DNA of 64,000 nt from an uncultured Clostridia bacterium (GCA_934772445.1 CAKVMJ010000001.1:26909-90908); one strand, 5' to 3'; shown: positions 38,976 to 46,323, numbered from the stretch's first letter. The notes: generated from the letters alone by a model not told the origin. Made by a program: numbers and translations.

Positions 38976-39748
38976 ATTTCTTTCCTCTTTTTTATAATAT
39001 TTTTATTAATCTCAATTTGAGAATTGTATAAATCAACAACTTTATAATTTTTGAAACACAATGCCACCAAATAAAATATGAGAGCAAATAATGGCAACAG
39101 AGGAATTAAGTAAACAAATGGAATTGGGATTAATTTATATAATGGTTCTAATAGCATAATTCCGCCGGGGTTCATTGTATATGAATGGTTATGTGCACCC
39201 GTAATCTGCCAACCATTTAACCCAAGGTTTGCTATAAAACAAACTCCGAAATATATAAAAATGCATAAGCAAACCCAAGGAATATATTTTTTCTGAGGTT
39301 TAAACCAGCGAGCTGAAAGCATAAGCAATGAAACAAGAACAACGAGCAAATGGTCCAACCAAAAATTTAATGTTATAATAGAATACCACATAGAATTTTC
39401 AACATCCGAAACATACGAAACAAATGTGGATAATGCACAAGGCATTGAGAAATAAAATAAATATTGCCTACCAAGTTCATTCTTTTTTATTAAGCAAAGT
39501 GGAAGTAAAATAAAATTAAAATTACAAACTTGAAACATTTGAATAAAGAAGTTCTCAAAATCTAGTTGCGTACCATAATGCGTTAAATGCAAAAATAAAA
39601 TTCCAAACATACATAGAAAAACCGAAGAGTAGATTATAACACACTGAGCTTTATAACTAACTCTTGAAACAACTATCATTAACGCAACAACTATAAGAAC
39701 TGACACCAAAACCATAACAATATGTGCAGTTCCACCTATGGTCATCAT
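38963..39748 (-). CDS. YwaF/TMEM164-like polytopic membrane protein, short form
   Basis: A 261-residue protein with about seven hydrophobic helices, the normal size of the YwaF family. The family core is FQVCNFNFILLPLCLIKK, and later the His-rich NGWQITGAHNHSYTMNPGG loop carries conserved polar residues expected at the active site. It is the first gene of a two-gene operon with a longer relative, starting with AGAGGAT before the ATG. A lipid-acyl-transfer role is inferred only from the eukaryotic relative. Confidence 0.78.
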   Translation of the reverse strand: MMTIGGTAHIVMVLVSVLIVVALMIVVSRVSYKAQCVIIYSSVFLCMFGILFLHLTHYGTQLDFENFFIQMFQVCNFNFILLPLCLIKKNELGRQYLFYFSMPCALSTFVSYVSDVENSMWYSIITLNFWLDHLLVVLVSLLMLSARWFKPQKKYIPWVCLCIFIYFGVCFIANLGLNGWQITGAHNHSYTMNPGGIMLLEPLYKLIPIPFVYLIPLLPLFALIFYLVALCFKNYKVVDLYNSQIEINKNIIKKRKEICST

Positions 39749-39811
39749 ATTTTATCCTCTAAAATCACTATAAATTTTGGGCAATTAAAATCACAAATTT
39801 AATCTAAAATA

Positions 39812-39847
39812 AGTATAACAGAATAATCTGAGTATAACAGAACAATC
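39812..39847. repeat. 19-nt-period direct repeat over the YwaF-pair promoter
   Basis: AGTATAACAGAATAATC (39812-39828) and AGTATAACAGAACAATC (39831-39847) differ at one base. Each contains a TATACT -10-like box on the minus strand, so either a promoter segment was duplicated or the repeats are operators. Confidence 0.6.
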
Positions 39848-39859
39848 AAGGATTGTCAA
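39831..39859 (-). promoter_or_regulatory. promoter of YwaF-like pair
   Basis: TTGACA (39854-39859), 17-nt spacer and TATACT (39831-39836) on the minus strand. A second TATACT lies 19 nt downstream in the direct repeat. Confidence 0.7.
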
Positions 39860-39907
39860 AAACATTTAATATTAAAACTTGTTTATATAAAATAATCTAT
39901 AATAATT

Positions 39908-39936
39908 TTGACATATCTATCTCAAGATGATATATT
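39908..39936 (+). promoter_or_regulatory. promoter of traX, probably leaderless
   Basis: TTGACA (39908-39913), 17-nt spacer and TATATT (39931-39936). The expected transcription start (39943-39944) is only 2-3 nt before the traX ATG at 39946, where no ribosome site exists. Confidence 0.65.
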
Positions 39937-39945
39937 CAAATTAAT

Positions 39946-40647
39946 ATGAGATGTTTAAATAAAAACCATTTAAAATTAATAGCTTTAATTTCAATGACAA
40001 TAGACCATATTGGATTAATACTCTTCCCTAATATTTTAATACTCAGAATATTAGGCAGACTCGCATTTCCAATATTTGCTTTCTGTATTGCCGATGGACT
40101 TAAACATACAAGAAATGTAAAAAAATATATTTTACTTCTTTTTATATTTGCGTTAATTTCTCAAATCCCCTACCACTTTATATTTGCACCGAAAATTAAT
40201 TTAAATATTTTATTTACATTTTTAATTAGCATAGCATTTATCTTTTGCATTAATAAAATTAAAAATAGCGATAATATTTCAGATAAGATTTTACCAACAA
40301 TTCTTATCATATTAATTTCAGGTTTTTGCCTAATAGATTTATATTTAGAAATGATTGATTATTCAATTTTTGGCATACTACTTGTCTTAATTTTCTATTA
40401 CTTTGACTATAATAAAATTCCATTTTATATTCTATCTGGAACATTAATAATACTTGCAACTTTATACTACTATATCATATCAAATTTCTATATCAAAAAT
40501 CATATATTTATCTATGCAATTTTAGCTCTTCCAATTATCTATTTATACAATAATGAGAAAGGAAAAATTAATTTAAAATATTTATTTTACATTTTCTATC
40601 CATTGCATTTATCTTTAATATTCTTAATAAAATTAATATGTTTTTAA
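39946..40647 (+). CDS. traX: TraX-family membrane acyltransferase
   Basis: A 233-residue polytopic membrane protein. The N terminus (LKLIALISMTIDHIGLILFP, then LRILGRLAFPIFAFCIADGLKHTRN) carries the TraX family signature, including the DHIG and GRLAFPIFAF blocks. TraX of the F plasmid acetylates the N terminus of pilin, and chromosomal Bacillota members have unknown acceptors. About eight helices are visible. No Shine-Dalgarno precedes the ATG, matching a leaderless transcript. A terminator overlaps the stop codon. The pilin-like genes at 52-64 kb might be of interest as acceptors, but nothing here shows that. Confidence 0.88.
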   Translation: MRCLNKNHLKLIALISMTIDHIGLILFPNILILRILGRLAFPIFAFCIADGLKHTRNVKKYILLLFIFALISQIPYHFIFAPKINLNILFTFLISIAFIFCINKIKNSDNISDKILPTILIILISGFCLIDLYLEMIDYSIFGILLVLIFYYFDYNKIPFYILSGTLIILATLYYYIISNFYIKNHIFIYAILALPIIYLYNNEKGKINLKYLFYIFYPLHLSLIFLIKLICF

Positions 40648-40662
40648 TAAACATATTTTTTT
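40635..40662 (+). terminator. terminator overlapping the traX stop
   Basis: AATATGTTT (40635-40643), 5-nt loop and AAACATATT (40649-40657) run into a T-run to 40662. The traX stop codon (40645-40647) lies in the loop. Confidence 0.75.
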
Positions 40663-40679
40663 ATATTCTTAATTGAGTT

Positions 40680-40751
40680 ATAGTCATAAATTACTATATT
40701 ATTGTCATTATATAGTATATAATTGTCACAAATTTACACATTTATGACAAT
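40680..40751. repeat. ATTGTCA four-site array B
   Basis: Copies at 40680 (ATAGTCA, one mismatch), 40701 and 40722 in direct orientation (steps 21 and 21 nt), then an inverted TGACAAT at 40745 (step 23). This is the same number, order, orientation and spacing as array A at 25817-25889. It lies downstream of traX and about 480 nt upstream of mscL. Confidence 0.6.
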
Positions 40752-41165
40752 ATACCTACAAAATAGTAAATTTTAAAAAATAATCAAAAAATACATTTTT
40801 ACCATATTTTATTATTAAAAATCATTTGCATAGTAGTTTAAATTTTTTATATTCTTAAAAACAAAGCAAACTAAAGAAGAGAAATATCTTAAAAATTTTA
40901 TGAAATTTCAAACATAAAAATCAGACTAAAAATATATAAAAATTTAACTATAATTTTCTAACAATTTACCCACCTTTTCTAGATGTAAAATTAGAGATTA
41001 TTAATTAAGATTTATATAATATTTATGAAATTATTTTAGATTGATTTTATAATATGATTTTACTTTTTTATTTAGATTTAAATCAATTAATCTACACAAA
41101 TTTGTATTACTAATTTAAGCTTCAAAATTCATAAAATAAAATTTAAAATCAATTAAAAAAAATTA
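40752..41165. other. AT-rich intergenic stretch, nothing recognised
   Basis: About 410 nt between array B and the mscL promoter, very A+T-rich. I see no open frame, RNA gene or convincing hairpin. Confidence 0.55.
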
Positions 41166-41194
41166 TTGAATTAATAATTTTATTGTGATATAAT
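41166..41194 (+). promoter_or_regulatory. promoter of mscL
   Basis: TTGAAT (41166-41171), 17-nt spacer and TATAAT (41189-41194), about 33 nt upstream of the start codon. Confidence 0.7.
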
Positions 41195-41227
41195 AACCAT
41201 ACTTTAAAAATAAAAGAAGGAGATAAT

Positions 41228-41866
41228 ATGAAAAAGTTTTTTAGTGATTTTAAGAAATTTATAAGTCGTGGAAACATTGTTGATATGGCTGTCGGCGTTA
41301 TTATTGGTAGTGCTTTCAGTGCAATCGTTACAGCATTTACTAATAAAATCATAATGCCTTTTATTAATTTACTTCTATCTATTGGCGGTACAAATGGTCT
41401 TGAAACTGCATACACAATTTTAAAACCAGTTTACACAGAAGGCAGTTTAGATCTAACAAAATCTATCTATATTGATTGGGGTGCATTCATTACAGCTATT
41501 ATTAATTTCTTCATTATAGCATTTACATTATTCTTAATTCTAAAAATTGCAATGAAGAGTTCTGAAATGTTTAAGAAAGGTGTTGACGATCTTCAAAATT
41601 CAAGAATTACAAGAAGTGAGAAAAAACAACTTGCAGCTAATGGTGTTGATTTAAAAGACCATCGTGCAGTAAAAACTGCTGTTGTTAAATTAAGAGCTGA
41701 AAATGCAAGACTTGCAAAAGAAAAGAAAGAAAAAGAAGATTTGGAATTTAAACTTGCTCACCCAACTCAAGAAGATTTATTAAAAGAGATTAGAGATTTG
41801 CTTAAAGAAAATAATAAATCTCAAAACGAAACAAAAAACGAAGAAAAATCTGAAGAAGAAAAATAA
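41228..41866 (+). CDS. mscL: large-conductance mechanosensitive channel
   Basis: A 212-residue MscL that opens under membrane tension and vents solutes during hypo-osmotic shock. The signature MKKFFSDFKKFISRGNIVDMAVGVIIGSAF covers the amphipathic N-terminal helix and the start of TM1. TM2 is at about 80-105 (ITAIINFFIIAFTLFLILKI). The usual length is 125-150; here the cytoplasmic C-terminal part is extended by about 70 residues of highly charged helix (AENARLAKEKKEKEDLEFKL and a final EEKSEEEK). GAAGGAG precedes the ATG. It is a single gene with its own promoter and terminator. Confidence 0.95.
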   Translation: MKKFFSDFKKFISRGNIVDMAVGVIIGSAFSAIVTAFTNKIIMPFINLLLSIGGTNGLETAYTILKPVYTEGSLDLTKSIYIDWGAFITAIINFFIIAFTLFLILKIAMKSSEMFKKGVDDLQNSRITRSEKKQLAANGVDLKDHRAVKTAVVKLRAENARLAKEKKEKEDLEFKLAHPTQEDLLKEIRDLLKENNKSQNETKNEEKSEEEK

Positions 41867-41878
41867 ATCATAAAAAAG

Positions 41879-41903
41879 CTCACATAAAAAATGTGAGTTT
41901 TTT
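41879..41903 (+). terminator. terminator of mscL
   Basis: CTCACAT, loop of five A, ATGTGAG, then TTTTTT. Confidence 0.85.
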
Positions 41904-41912
41904 AAATTTTTA

Positions 41913-41941
41913 TTGAAGTTTAATTTTGGATATAATATAAT
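41913..41941 (+). promoter_or_regulatory. promoter of candidate small RNA
   Basis: TTGAAG (41913-41918), 17-nt spacer and TATAAT (41936-41941), directly downstream of the mscL terminator and not followed by a gene on this strand. Confidence 0.45.
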
Positions 41942-41947
41942 TTAACT

Positions 41948-42017
41948 GTGTGATAAACTATTGTTATTCATTAAAAAATCTTCTATATTATTTATATTTA
42001 TATAGAAGATTTTTTTA
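41948..42017 (+). ncRNA. candidate small RNA of about 70 nt
   Basis: An orphan promoter is followed, after about 30 nt, by a strong hairpin (AATCTTCTATAT with ATATAGAAGATT) and a seven-T run. No frame of useful length lies between. The gap is between mscL and the convergent cardiolipin-synthase-like gene. The hairpin could instead be a second terminator, because its A/T flanks work in both directions. Confidence 0.35.
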
Positions 42018-42029
42018 TTTATTAAATTC

Positions 42030-42095
42030 AAAAAAATACCATATATTTTGAAGCGAATTAATTAAAGTTTTAATCCACTTCATCAAATATGGTTT
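42030..42095 (-). terminator. terminator of the cardiolipin-synthase-like gene
   Basis: On the minus strand CCATATTTGATGAAG pairs imperfectly with CTTCAAAATATATGG across a long loop, followed by TATTTTTTT. It begins a few nt after the gene's stop. Confidence 0.6.
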
Positions 42096-42102
42096 TTTAT
42101 TT

Positions 42103-43629
42103 TTATAACACTGGCCAAATAAACTTTAATGCCCTACCATAAAATTTGGTAAAGAATCCAGTTTGAGATAAATCTTTAATTGTAACCAAATGACTATTTG
42201 TAATTAAAGTATCTGCAACACTTTTTAGCTTTTCATTTGTTTCTAAATCATTAACTAGTAAACAACCCATTTCGAAATTGTTATTTAGGTTTCTGAAATC
42301 TAAGTTTCCCCCACCAATTAACGCAACACCATCATCAATCAATACAAATTGTTTTGCTAATATATTGTTTTCATATTGATAAACTCTAATTCTATCTTTA
42401 ACCAAATTTTCAATATTGGCTAAGCTTATTGCTCTTTGCCATTGCTTTTCTGTTTTATCAGAAATAATTAGTTTAATTTCAATTCCATTTTTACTACATA
42501 ATTTTAATGCATTTATAACTTCATCATCTATAGCCAAATATGGAGTTATAATTAATATTGAACTTTTTGCTGAGTAAATTGTGTTTAACAAATTAGTTTT
42601 AACTAATTTATCTTTATAGAATGGCGCTGTGCCATACGCTTGTACATAAGATTTATTTTTTGTTTTAGCAGACAATTCTTTTTTATAATCATCTAACTTA
42701 TATGTTTCTTTTGTGAATAATTGCATATATGTGAAGAATAGTACAACCAAACTCCATACACAATCACCTGTAATTTTTACACCATCACCATTTTTTGCTT
42801 TTGGTAAATCATTACTAATAAATTCATCTTTAAATTGAACTGTGGACATATATGCTATCTCACTATCAATTATAACTAAATTCTTTTTATCTCTACAATA
42901 ATTAAATGAACTTGCAAACAATTTTAATTTATTGAATTTTACTGTTTTAATTCCGTGATTGGCAAGTTTTCTAAATACTTTTTTATCCTTAAAACCACTC
43001 AAACAACCTTTTTCATCATAAAGCAAAGTTATTTGGACGCCCTTCATTGCTTTTTGTTTTAAAGCCTCAAATAAGTTTCTCCAAGCCTCACCATCTTTAA
43101 TGCTATCAACTTCTATCAAGATCGATGATTTTGCATTTTTAATATCTCTTGAAATACTATTTAATAAGATTTCAGAATTATCAAAATATTCACAATTACT
43201 TTTTGAATACAACGGCATATTAGTTGTTGCAACTAAATATTTACTCAATTTAACTGCTTCTGGATTAACTTTTCCCATCTCTTCAATTGTTTTAACAGTT
43301 GGTTCAAATCTATCAGCGTTTTCGTGATTTATCTTACGCCATTTCATTCTAAATGATTTAGAACCTCGTTTTGCTTTAGTAAAACCATATTCAGCGTAAG
43401 CCACCAGTGGCAAAAATAAGAATATTAATGATAAAACCAATTTATAATTTGATGTTGCCAAATTATCGTTAGCAAACAACAAAAACAATATTGTTGCAAT
43501 TAAACATACACCAATATAGATATATATGTTCAGAAAAATAGCACTCAAAACAATTGCCGAAATATTTACTAATAACGAACATAATAATATTAATTTTCTA
43601 GAATATATAAAACTTATAAATTTTTTCAT
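42103..43629 (-). CDS. cardiolipin-synthase-like PLD-fold protein with lost HKD motifs
   Basis: A 508-residue protein with two or three N-terminal membrane helices (about 12-80) and two phospholipase-D domains, the layout of bacterial cardiolipin synthase (PLYSKSNCEYF...; DRIRVYQYE; IGGGNLDFRN). Both HxKx4D active-site motifs are broken. Motif 1 reads KKNLVIID (248-255), with Lys for His and Asn for Lys; motif 2 reads AKQFVLID (425-432), with Ala for His and Gln for Lys. It is therefore probably inactive as a PLD enzyme. I chose the ATG at 43629. A longer frame from a GTG at 43719 adds about 30 residues, but it lies between the arms of an inverted repeat. The ribosome site is weak (AGG). It follows the diadenylate-cyclase-like gene. 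Confidence 0.8.
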   Translation of the reverse strand: MKKFISFIYSRKLILLCSLLVNISAIVLSAIFLNIYIYIGVCLIATILFLLFANDNLATSNYKLVLSLIFLFLPLVAYAEYGFTKAKRGSKSFRMKWRKINHENADRFEPTVKTIEEMGKVNPEAVKLSKYLVATTNMPLYSKSNCEYFDNSEILLNSISRDIKNAKSSILIEVDSIKDGEAWRNLFEALKQKAMKGVQITLLYDEKGCLSGFKDKKVFRKLANHGIKTVKFNKLKLFASSFNYCRDKKNLVIIDSEIAYMSTVQFKDEFISNDLPKAKNGDGVKITGDCVWSLVVLFFTYMQLFTKETYKLDDYKKELSAKTKNKSYVQAYGTAPFYKDKLVKTNLLNTIYSAKSSILIITPYLAIDDEVINALKLCSKNGIEIKLIISDKTEKQWQRAISLANIENLVKDRIRVYQYENNILAKQFVLIDDGVALIGGGNLDFRNLNNNFEMGCLLVNDLETNEKLKSVADTLITNSHLVTIKDLSQTGFFTKFYGRALKFIWPVL

Positions 43630-43737
43630 TTTTAAACCTAAATAGATGATAACACAATTGATATATTTTTTCAATACTAATTGCAAAATTATTTTGTCTT
43701 TTCCACTTTTCAACCACACATTATTTAGGTTTAAAAA
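43629..43737 (-). promoter_or_regulatory. 16-bp inverted repeat that can mask the downstream ribosome site
   Basis: TTTTTAAACCTAAATA (43629-43644) and TATTTAGGTTTAAAAA (43722-43737) are perfect complements separated by 77 nt. In the mRNA the 5' arm follows the stop of the cyclase-like gene. The 3' arm covers the AGG ribosome site and reaches the first base of the ATG of the cardiolipin-synthase-like gene. Confidence 0.6.
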
Positions 43738-43738
43738 C

Positions 43739-44851
43739 TTAATCTATTGCTGAATAAACCTTTGCTTCGTGTTGAGTAACACCCGCACCAATTCTTCTTT
43801 TCTTATAAAATTCGGAATCTTTATAGAAGTTATCTCCATCTTGGCTTTGGAAATAAACCCCAACCACTTTATTGTTTTTGTATTTCAATAACGAATAAGC
43901 AGCTCTTCTTCTTGCACCACCAACAATCTTTTCAGTATCCTTAACATTGCTTTCAATAAACACATTATAAGCCAAAATTCTGCCTGCGTTATCCACAATT
44001 GTTATACCATCATAGTTTAACATTGTAACAATTAAATCAACATAACTGCTCAACTTAAACTCTTTGAAGTTTTTACTTTGCAAGAATAGTTTACCAAGTT
44101 CGATTGGTTCTTTTAACCAAGTACCATCTTTTAAGAAGCCTTTTTTATCGGTAAATTCTTTATCAACAACCAAGCAAATTGTGCCGTGCAAACCCTTAAA
44201 CATTGAATAGAAAATATTATAATAAATATTTTTAATATCTTGTTGTTTTTTCATTGAACGAGTTGGAATTTTTTGAACGCACGCATTAACAAACTTGATA
44301 ATATTTGCCTCCCATTCGTATTCCACAGAACCTGTTAAATTAAAGCAAATACTAGTTTTATTACCCTTAACCCCACGCAAGATAATTAATCCACCAGAAA
44401 CAACATCAATTGAAATTAAATTCAATTTTGCTTCCAAAGACTCTCTTTTATCATTGAAAATCAAAGTGTTTAATGATTTATCTTTAATTGAATTTAAAAC
44501 TTTAACTAGCCCATATTCAACTTCGCTATCTGAATATGAAATATATATCTGCCAATTGTTTCTACAAAAACACATCAAAGCCTTAATTCTTTGCTTAAAG
44601 CTTGAACCATCAATATCTTTATACATTGAGATTTTATAGCAATTTGGAATAATTTTAACAATACCATTTATATTACTAGTTATGTAAAGATTAGGTCTGA
44701 TTTTCACACCCTCTTCCTCATAATTACTCAAATGATAAAAATAATTAATAAATCTATTAAGTTCAATTTCTTTTAAAGAAGGAAATTCAACACTAAAAAA
44801 TTCGCTTATAGAACTTTTAGCACCTTCAAAATAAATATTATTAACTGCCAT
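43739..44851 (-). CDS. diadenylate-cyclase-like (DisA_N-type) domain protein
   Basis: A 370-residue soluble protein. The last 160 residues resemble the DisA_N nucleotide-cyclase fold. DGITIVDNAGRILAYNVFIE (281-300) corresponds to the DGA motif segment, and GGARRRAA (311-318) to the GTRHRAA motif. The key variations are DGI for DGA and RRR for RHR. Such variants include sensor-type DAC relatives described in signalling and conflict systems. The first 200 residues match nothing I recognise, though they may hold a diverged copy of the fold. Cyclic-di-AMP synthesis is possible but unproven. AAGGGGAT precedes the ATG. It lies between yqeY and the cardiolipin-synthase-like gene on one strand. Confidence 0.65.
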   Translation of the reverse strand: MAVNNIYFEGAKSSISEFFSVEFPSLKEIELNRFINYFYHLSNYEEEGVKIRPNLYITSNINGIVKIIPNCYKISMYKDIDGSSFKQRIKALMCFCRNNWQIYISYSDSEVEYGLVKVLNSIKDKSLNTLIFNDKRESLEAKLNLISIDVVSGGLIILRGVKGNKTSICFNLTGSVEYEWEANIIKFVNACVQKIPTRSMKKQQDIKNIYYNIFYSMFKGLHGTICLVVDKEFTDKKGFLKDGTWLKEPIELGKLFLQSKNFKEFKLSSYVDLIVTMLNYDGITIVDNAGRILAYNVFIESNVKDTEKIVGGARRRAAYSLLKYKNNKVVGVYFQSQDGDNFYKDSEFYKKRRIGAGVTQHEAKVYSAID

Positions 44852-44882
44852 AGAACAAATCCCCTTGAAAAAACTTAGAAAT

Positions 44883-45305
44883 TTAGATTGTTTTTAAAAC
44901 ATCTGAAACTGTTTTCATATCGCATTTACCATTGTAATTTGATTTGAAATATCTCATCACACTTGGCACAGTTTTATCCTCTAAGCCTTCAATAATCTTT
45001 TTAATTTCTTCTTCACTCAAAAGTTTTGGTAAATATTTTTCTAACAATGCTTTCTGACTTTCAATATTTGAAGCCTCCTCTTGATTACCAACCTTTTTAT
45101 AGTTTTCTTCCTCTTCGGTAAGCTCTTTTATAGTTTTTTGGATAATCTTAACCATTTCCACATCACCAATCTCTTTACAAACTGCTCTAGCTTCAATAGT
45201 TTGTTGCATATACTTACTCATTATAATACCATAAATAGCCCTTGCTGAAGCATCTTTATCTTTCATAGCTTGTATGTTTGCTTGTTTTATATCATCAATA
45301 ATCAT
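44883..45305 (-). CDS. yqeY: GatB/YqeY domain protein
   Basis: A 140-residue protein of the YqeY family, related to the tRNA-binding tail domain of the GatB amidotransferase subunit. The first helix (IIDDIKQANIQAMKDKDASARAIYGIIMSKY) and the C-terminal KTVPSVMRYFKSNYNGKCDMKTVSDVLKTI block, with the M-F/Y-NGK-D spacing, fit the family. The exact role is unclear but is thought tRNA-related. GGGGAT precedes the ATG, and TTGGAA-N17-TATACT gives the promoter. The cyclase-like gene follows after 31 nt, probably cotranscribed. Confidence 0.88.
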   Translation of the reverse strand: MIIDDIKQANIQAMKDKDASARAIYGIIMSKYMQQTIEARAVCKEIGDVEMVKIIQKTIKELTEEEENYKKVGNQEEASNIESQKALLEKYLPKLLSEEEIKKIIEGLEDKTVPSVMRYFKSNYNGKCDMKTVSDVLKTI

Positions 45306-45340
45306 TTTACAAAATCCCCACTTATAACATTACTATTTAT

Positions 45341-45369
45341 AGTATAAAATAAAAAAAAACTTTTTCCAA
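45341..45369 (-). promoter_or_regulatory. promoter of yqeY and following genes
   Basis: TTGGAA (45364-45369), 17-nt spacer (T-rich) and TATACT (45341-45346) on the minus strand. Confidence 0.6.
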
Positions 45370-45515
45370 GTTTTTTTCTAAAATTTTAGGGATTTTTTAA
45401 GATTTTTTTTTACAAATATTTTAACAATTTAACAATGATTATACCCATATTTTTAAAATAAAATGAAAATTATCTAAAATTTCAAATAAAAATTTTATTT
45501 TTTCAATTTATATTA

Positions 45516-45544
45516 TTGCTTTTTCTTTTTATTTATGGTATCAT
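45516..45544 (+). promoter_or_regulatory. promoter of tRNA-Glu
   Basis: TTGCTT (45516-45521), 17-nt spacer and TATCAT (45539-45544), the -10 preceded by TGG, 14 nt before the tRNA. Confidence 0.55.
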
Positions 45545-45558
45545 TTCCTTAGTTTGAT

Positions 45559-45633
45559 GGCCCTATGGTCAAGCGGTTAAGACGCCACCCTCTCACGGTG
45601 GAATCAGGAGTTCGAGTCTCCTTAGGGCTACCA
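45559..45633 (+). tRNA. tRNA-Glu (CTC)
   Basis: A 75-nt tRNA with anticodon CTC in the loop CTCTCAC, a GGCCCTA/TAGGGCT acceptor stem (G1-U72 wobble), a regular GAGTTCGAGTC T-arm and encoded CCA. It reads GAG only, so a TTC isoacceptor must lie elsewhere. Confidence 0.93.
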
Positions 45634-45643
45634 ATAAAAAAGG

Positions 45644-45669
45644 CTAAATCGTTATGATTTAGTTTTTTT
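45644..45669 (+). terminator. terminator of tRNA-Glu
   Basis: CTAAATC, loop GTTAT, GATTTAG, then seven T. Confidence 0.85.
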
Positions 45670-45737
45670 ATTTAATTTTATGAATAATTATACCATTTAT
45701 TAAATAATTATTAGTTGTATTTTTACATACTTTTCAA

Positions 45738-46088
45738 TTAAACAAATCCAAGACTAATTAATAGTGCATTATCTATATTTTTCATCTTTAAGCTATCCAC
45801 AAAGCCTATTTTTTCTTTCAATCTCCTCTTATCTAAAGTTCGTAATTGTTCTAGCAAAACAACAGAATCTTTTGGAAGCCCATAGTCTTTTGAATTTAAT
45901 TCAACATGAGTTGGAATCTTCGCCTTATTAATCTGACTTGTGATAGCAGCAACAATTATAGTTGGGCTATATTTATTTCCAACATTGTTTTGAATTACAA
46001 GCACAGGTCTAACACCACCCTGTTCACTACCAACAACAGGGCTTAAATCTGCATAATAAAGTTCACCTCTTTTATAAAAATCTTCCAT
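45738..46088 (-). CDS. mazF: MazF/EndoA-type mRNA-cutting toxin
   Basis: A 116-residue MazF/PemK-family ribonuclease, close in pattern to Bacillus Endo[53 protein letters not shown] and [14 protein letters not shown] are all present, so it looks intact. Its ATG overlaps the end of the upstream small gene by 17 nt, the toxin-second arrangement of toxin-antitoxin pairs. No ribbon-helix-helix MazE/EndoAI-type antitoxin gene is visible; the upstream partner looks different. The gene is not near alr, its usual Bacillus neighbour. Confidence 0.92.
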   Translation of the reverse strand: MEDFYKRGELYYADLSPVVGSEQGGVRPVLVIQNNVGNKYSPTIIVAAITSQINKAKIPTHVELNSKDYGLPKDSVVLLEQLRTLDKRRLKEKIGFVDSLKMKNIDNALLISLGFV

Positions 46089-46314
46089 TCCTTAACCAGT
46101 TTTCATACATATTAAATTCATCAAGCGAATCAAACAAATATAAGTCTTTCATCATCGCATTTTGAAATCTACGATAATTTTTATAATTTTGTTCGTATTC
46201 TTCTTTTATTATATGAACATCTTTAATCAATTTGTGCTTTTCGCTTTCAACTGAATTTTTAAGATTATTAACATAATCATCATATTTATTCTTTAACAAT
46301 TCTAATTCTTCCAT
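46072..46314 (-). CDS. small coiled-coil protein upstream of mazF, candidate antitoxin
   Basis: An 80-residue, strongly charged, helical protein ([20 protein letters not shown]...). It ends in an aromatic-rich tail ([33 protein letters not shown]). I recognise no DNA-binding ribbon-helix-helix. The ATG at 46314 has GGAG 6 nt upstream; a longer frame from 46356 would cross the acpS terminator and is rejected. The 17-nt overlap with mazF implies coupled translation, so an antitoxin role is a natural but unproven guess. Alternatively it may be an unrelated small protein. Confidence 0.65.
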   Translation of the reverse strand: MEELELLKNKYDDYVNNLKNSVESEKHKLIKDVHIIKEEYEQNYKNYRRFQNAMMKDLYLFDSLDEFNMYENWLRNGRFL

Positions 46315-46323
46315 ATTTTCTCC

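Noticed and set aside
42103..43719. Longer start (GTG at 43719) for the cardiolipin-synthase-like gene
   Set aside because: It lacks a ribosome site, lies inside the loop of an inverted repeat and adds a non-conserved extension before a typical membrane N terminus.
43739..44851. Definite cyclic-di-AMP synthase
   Set aside because: The two diagnostic motifs are altered and the N-terminal half is unfamiliar, so only a family-level resemblance is claimed.
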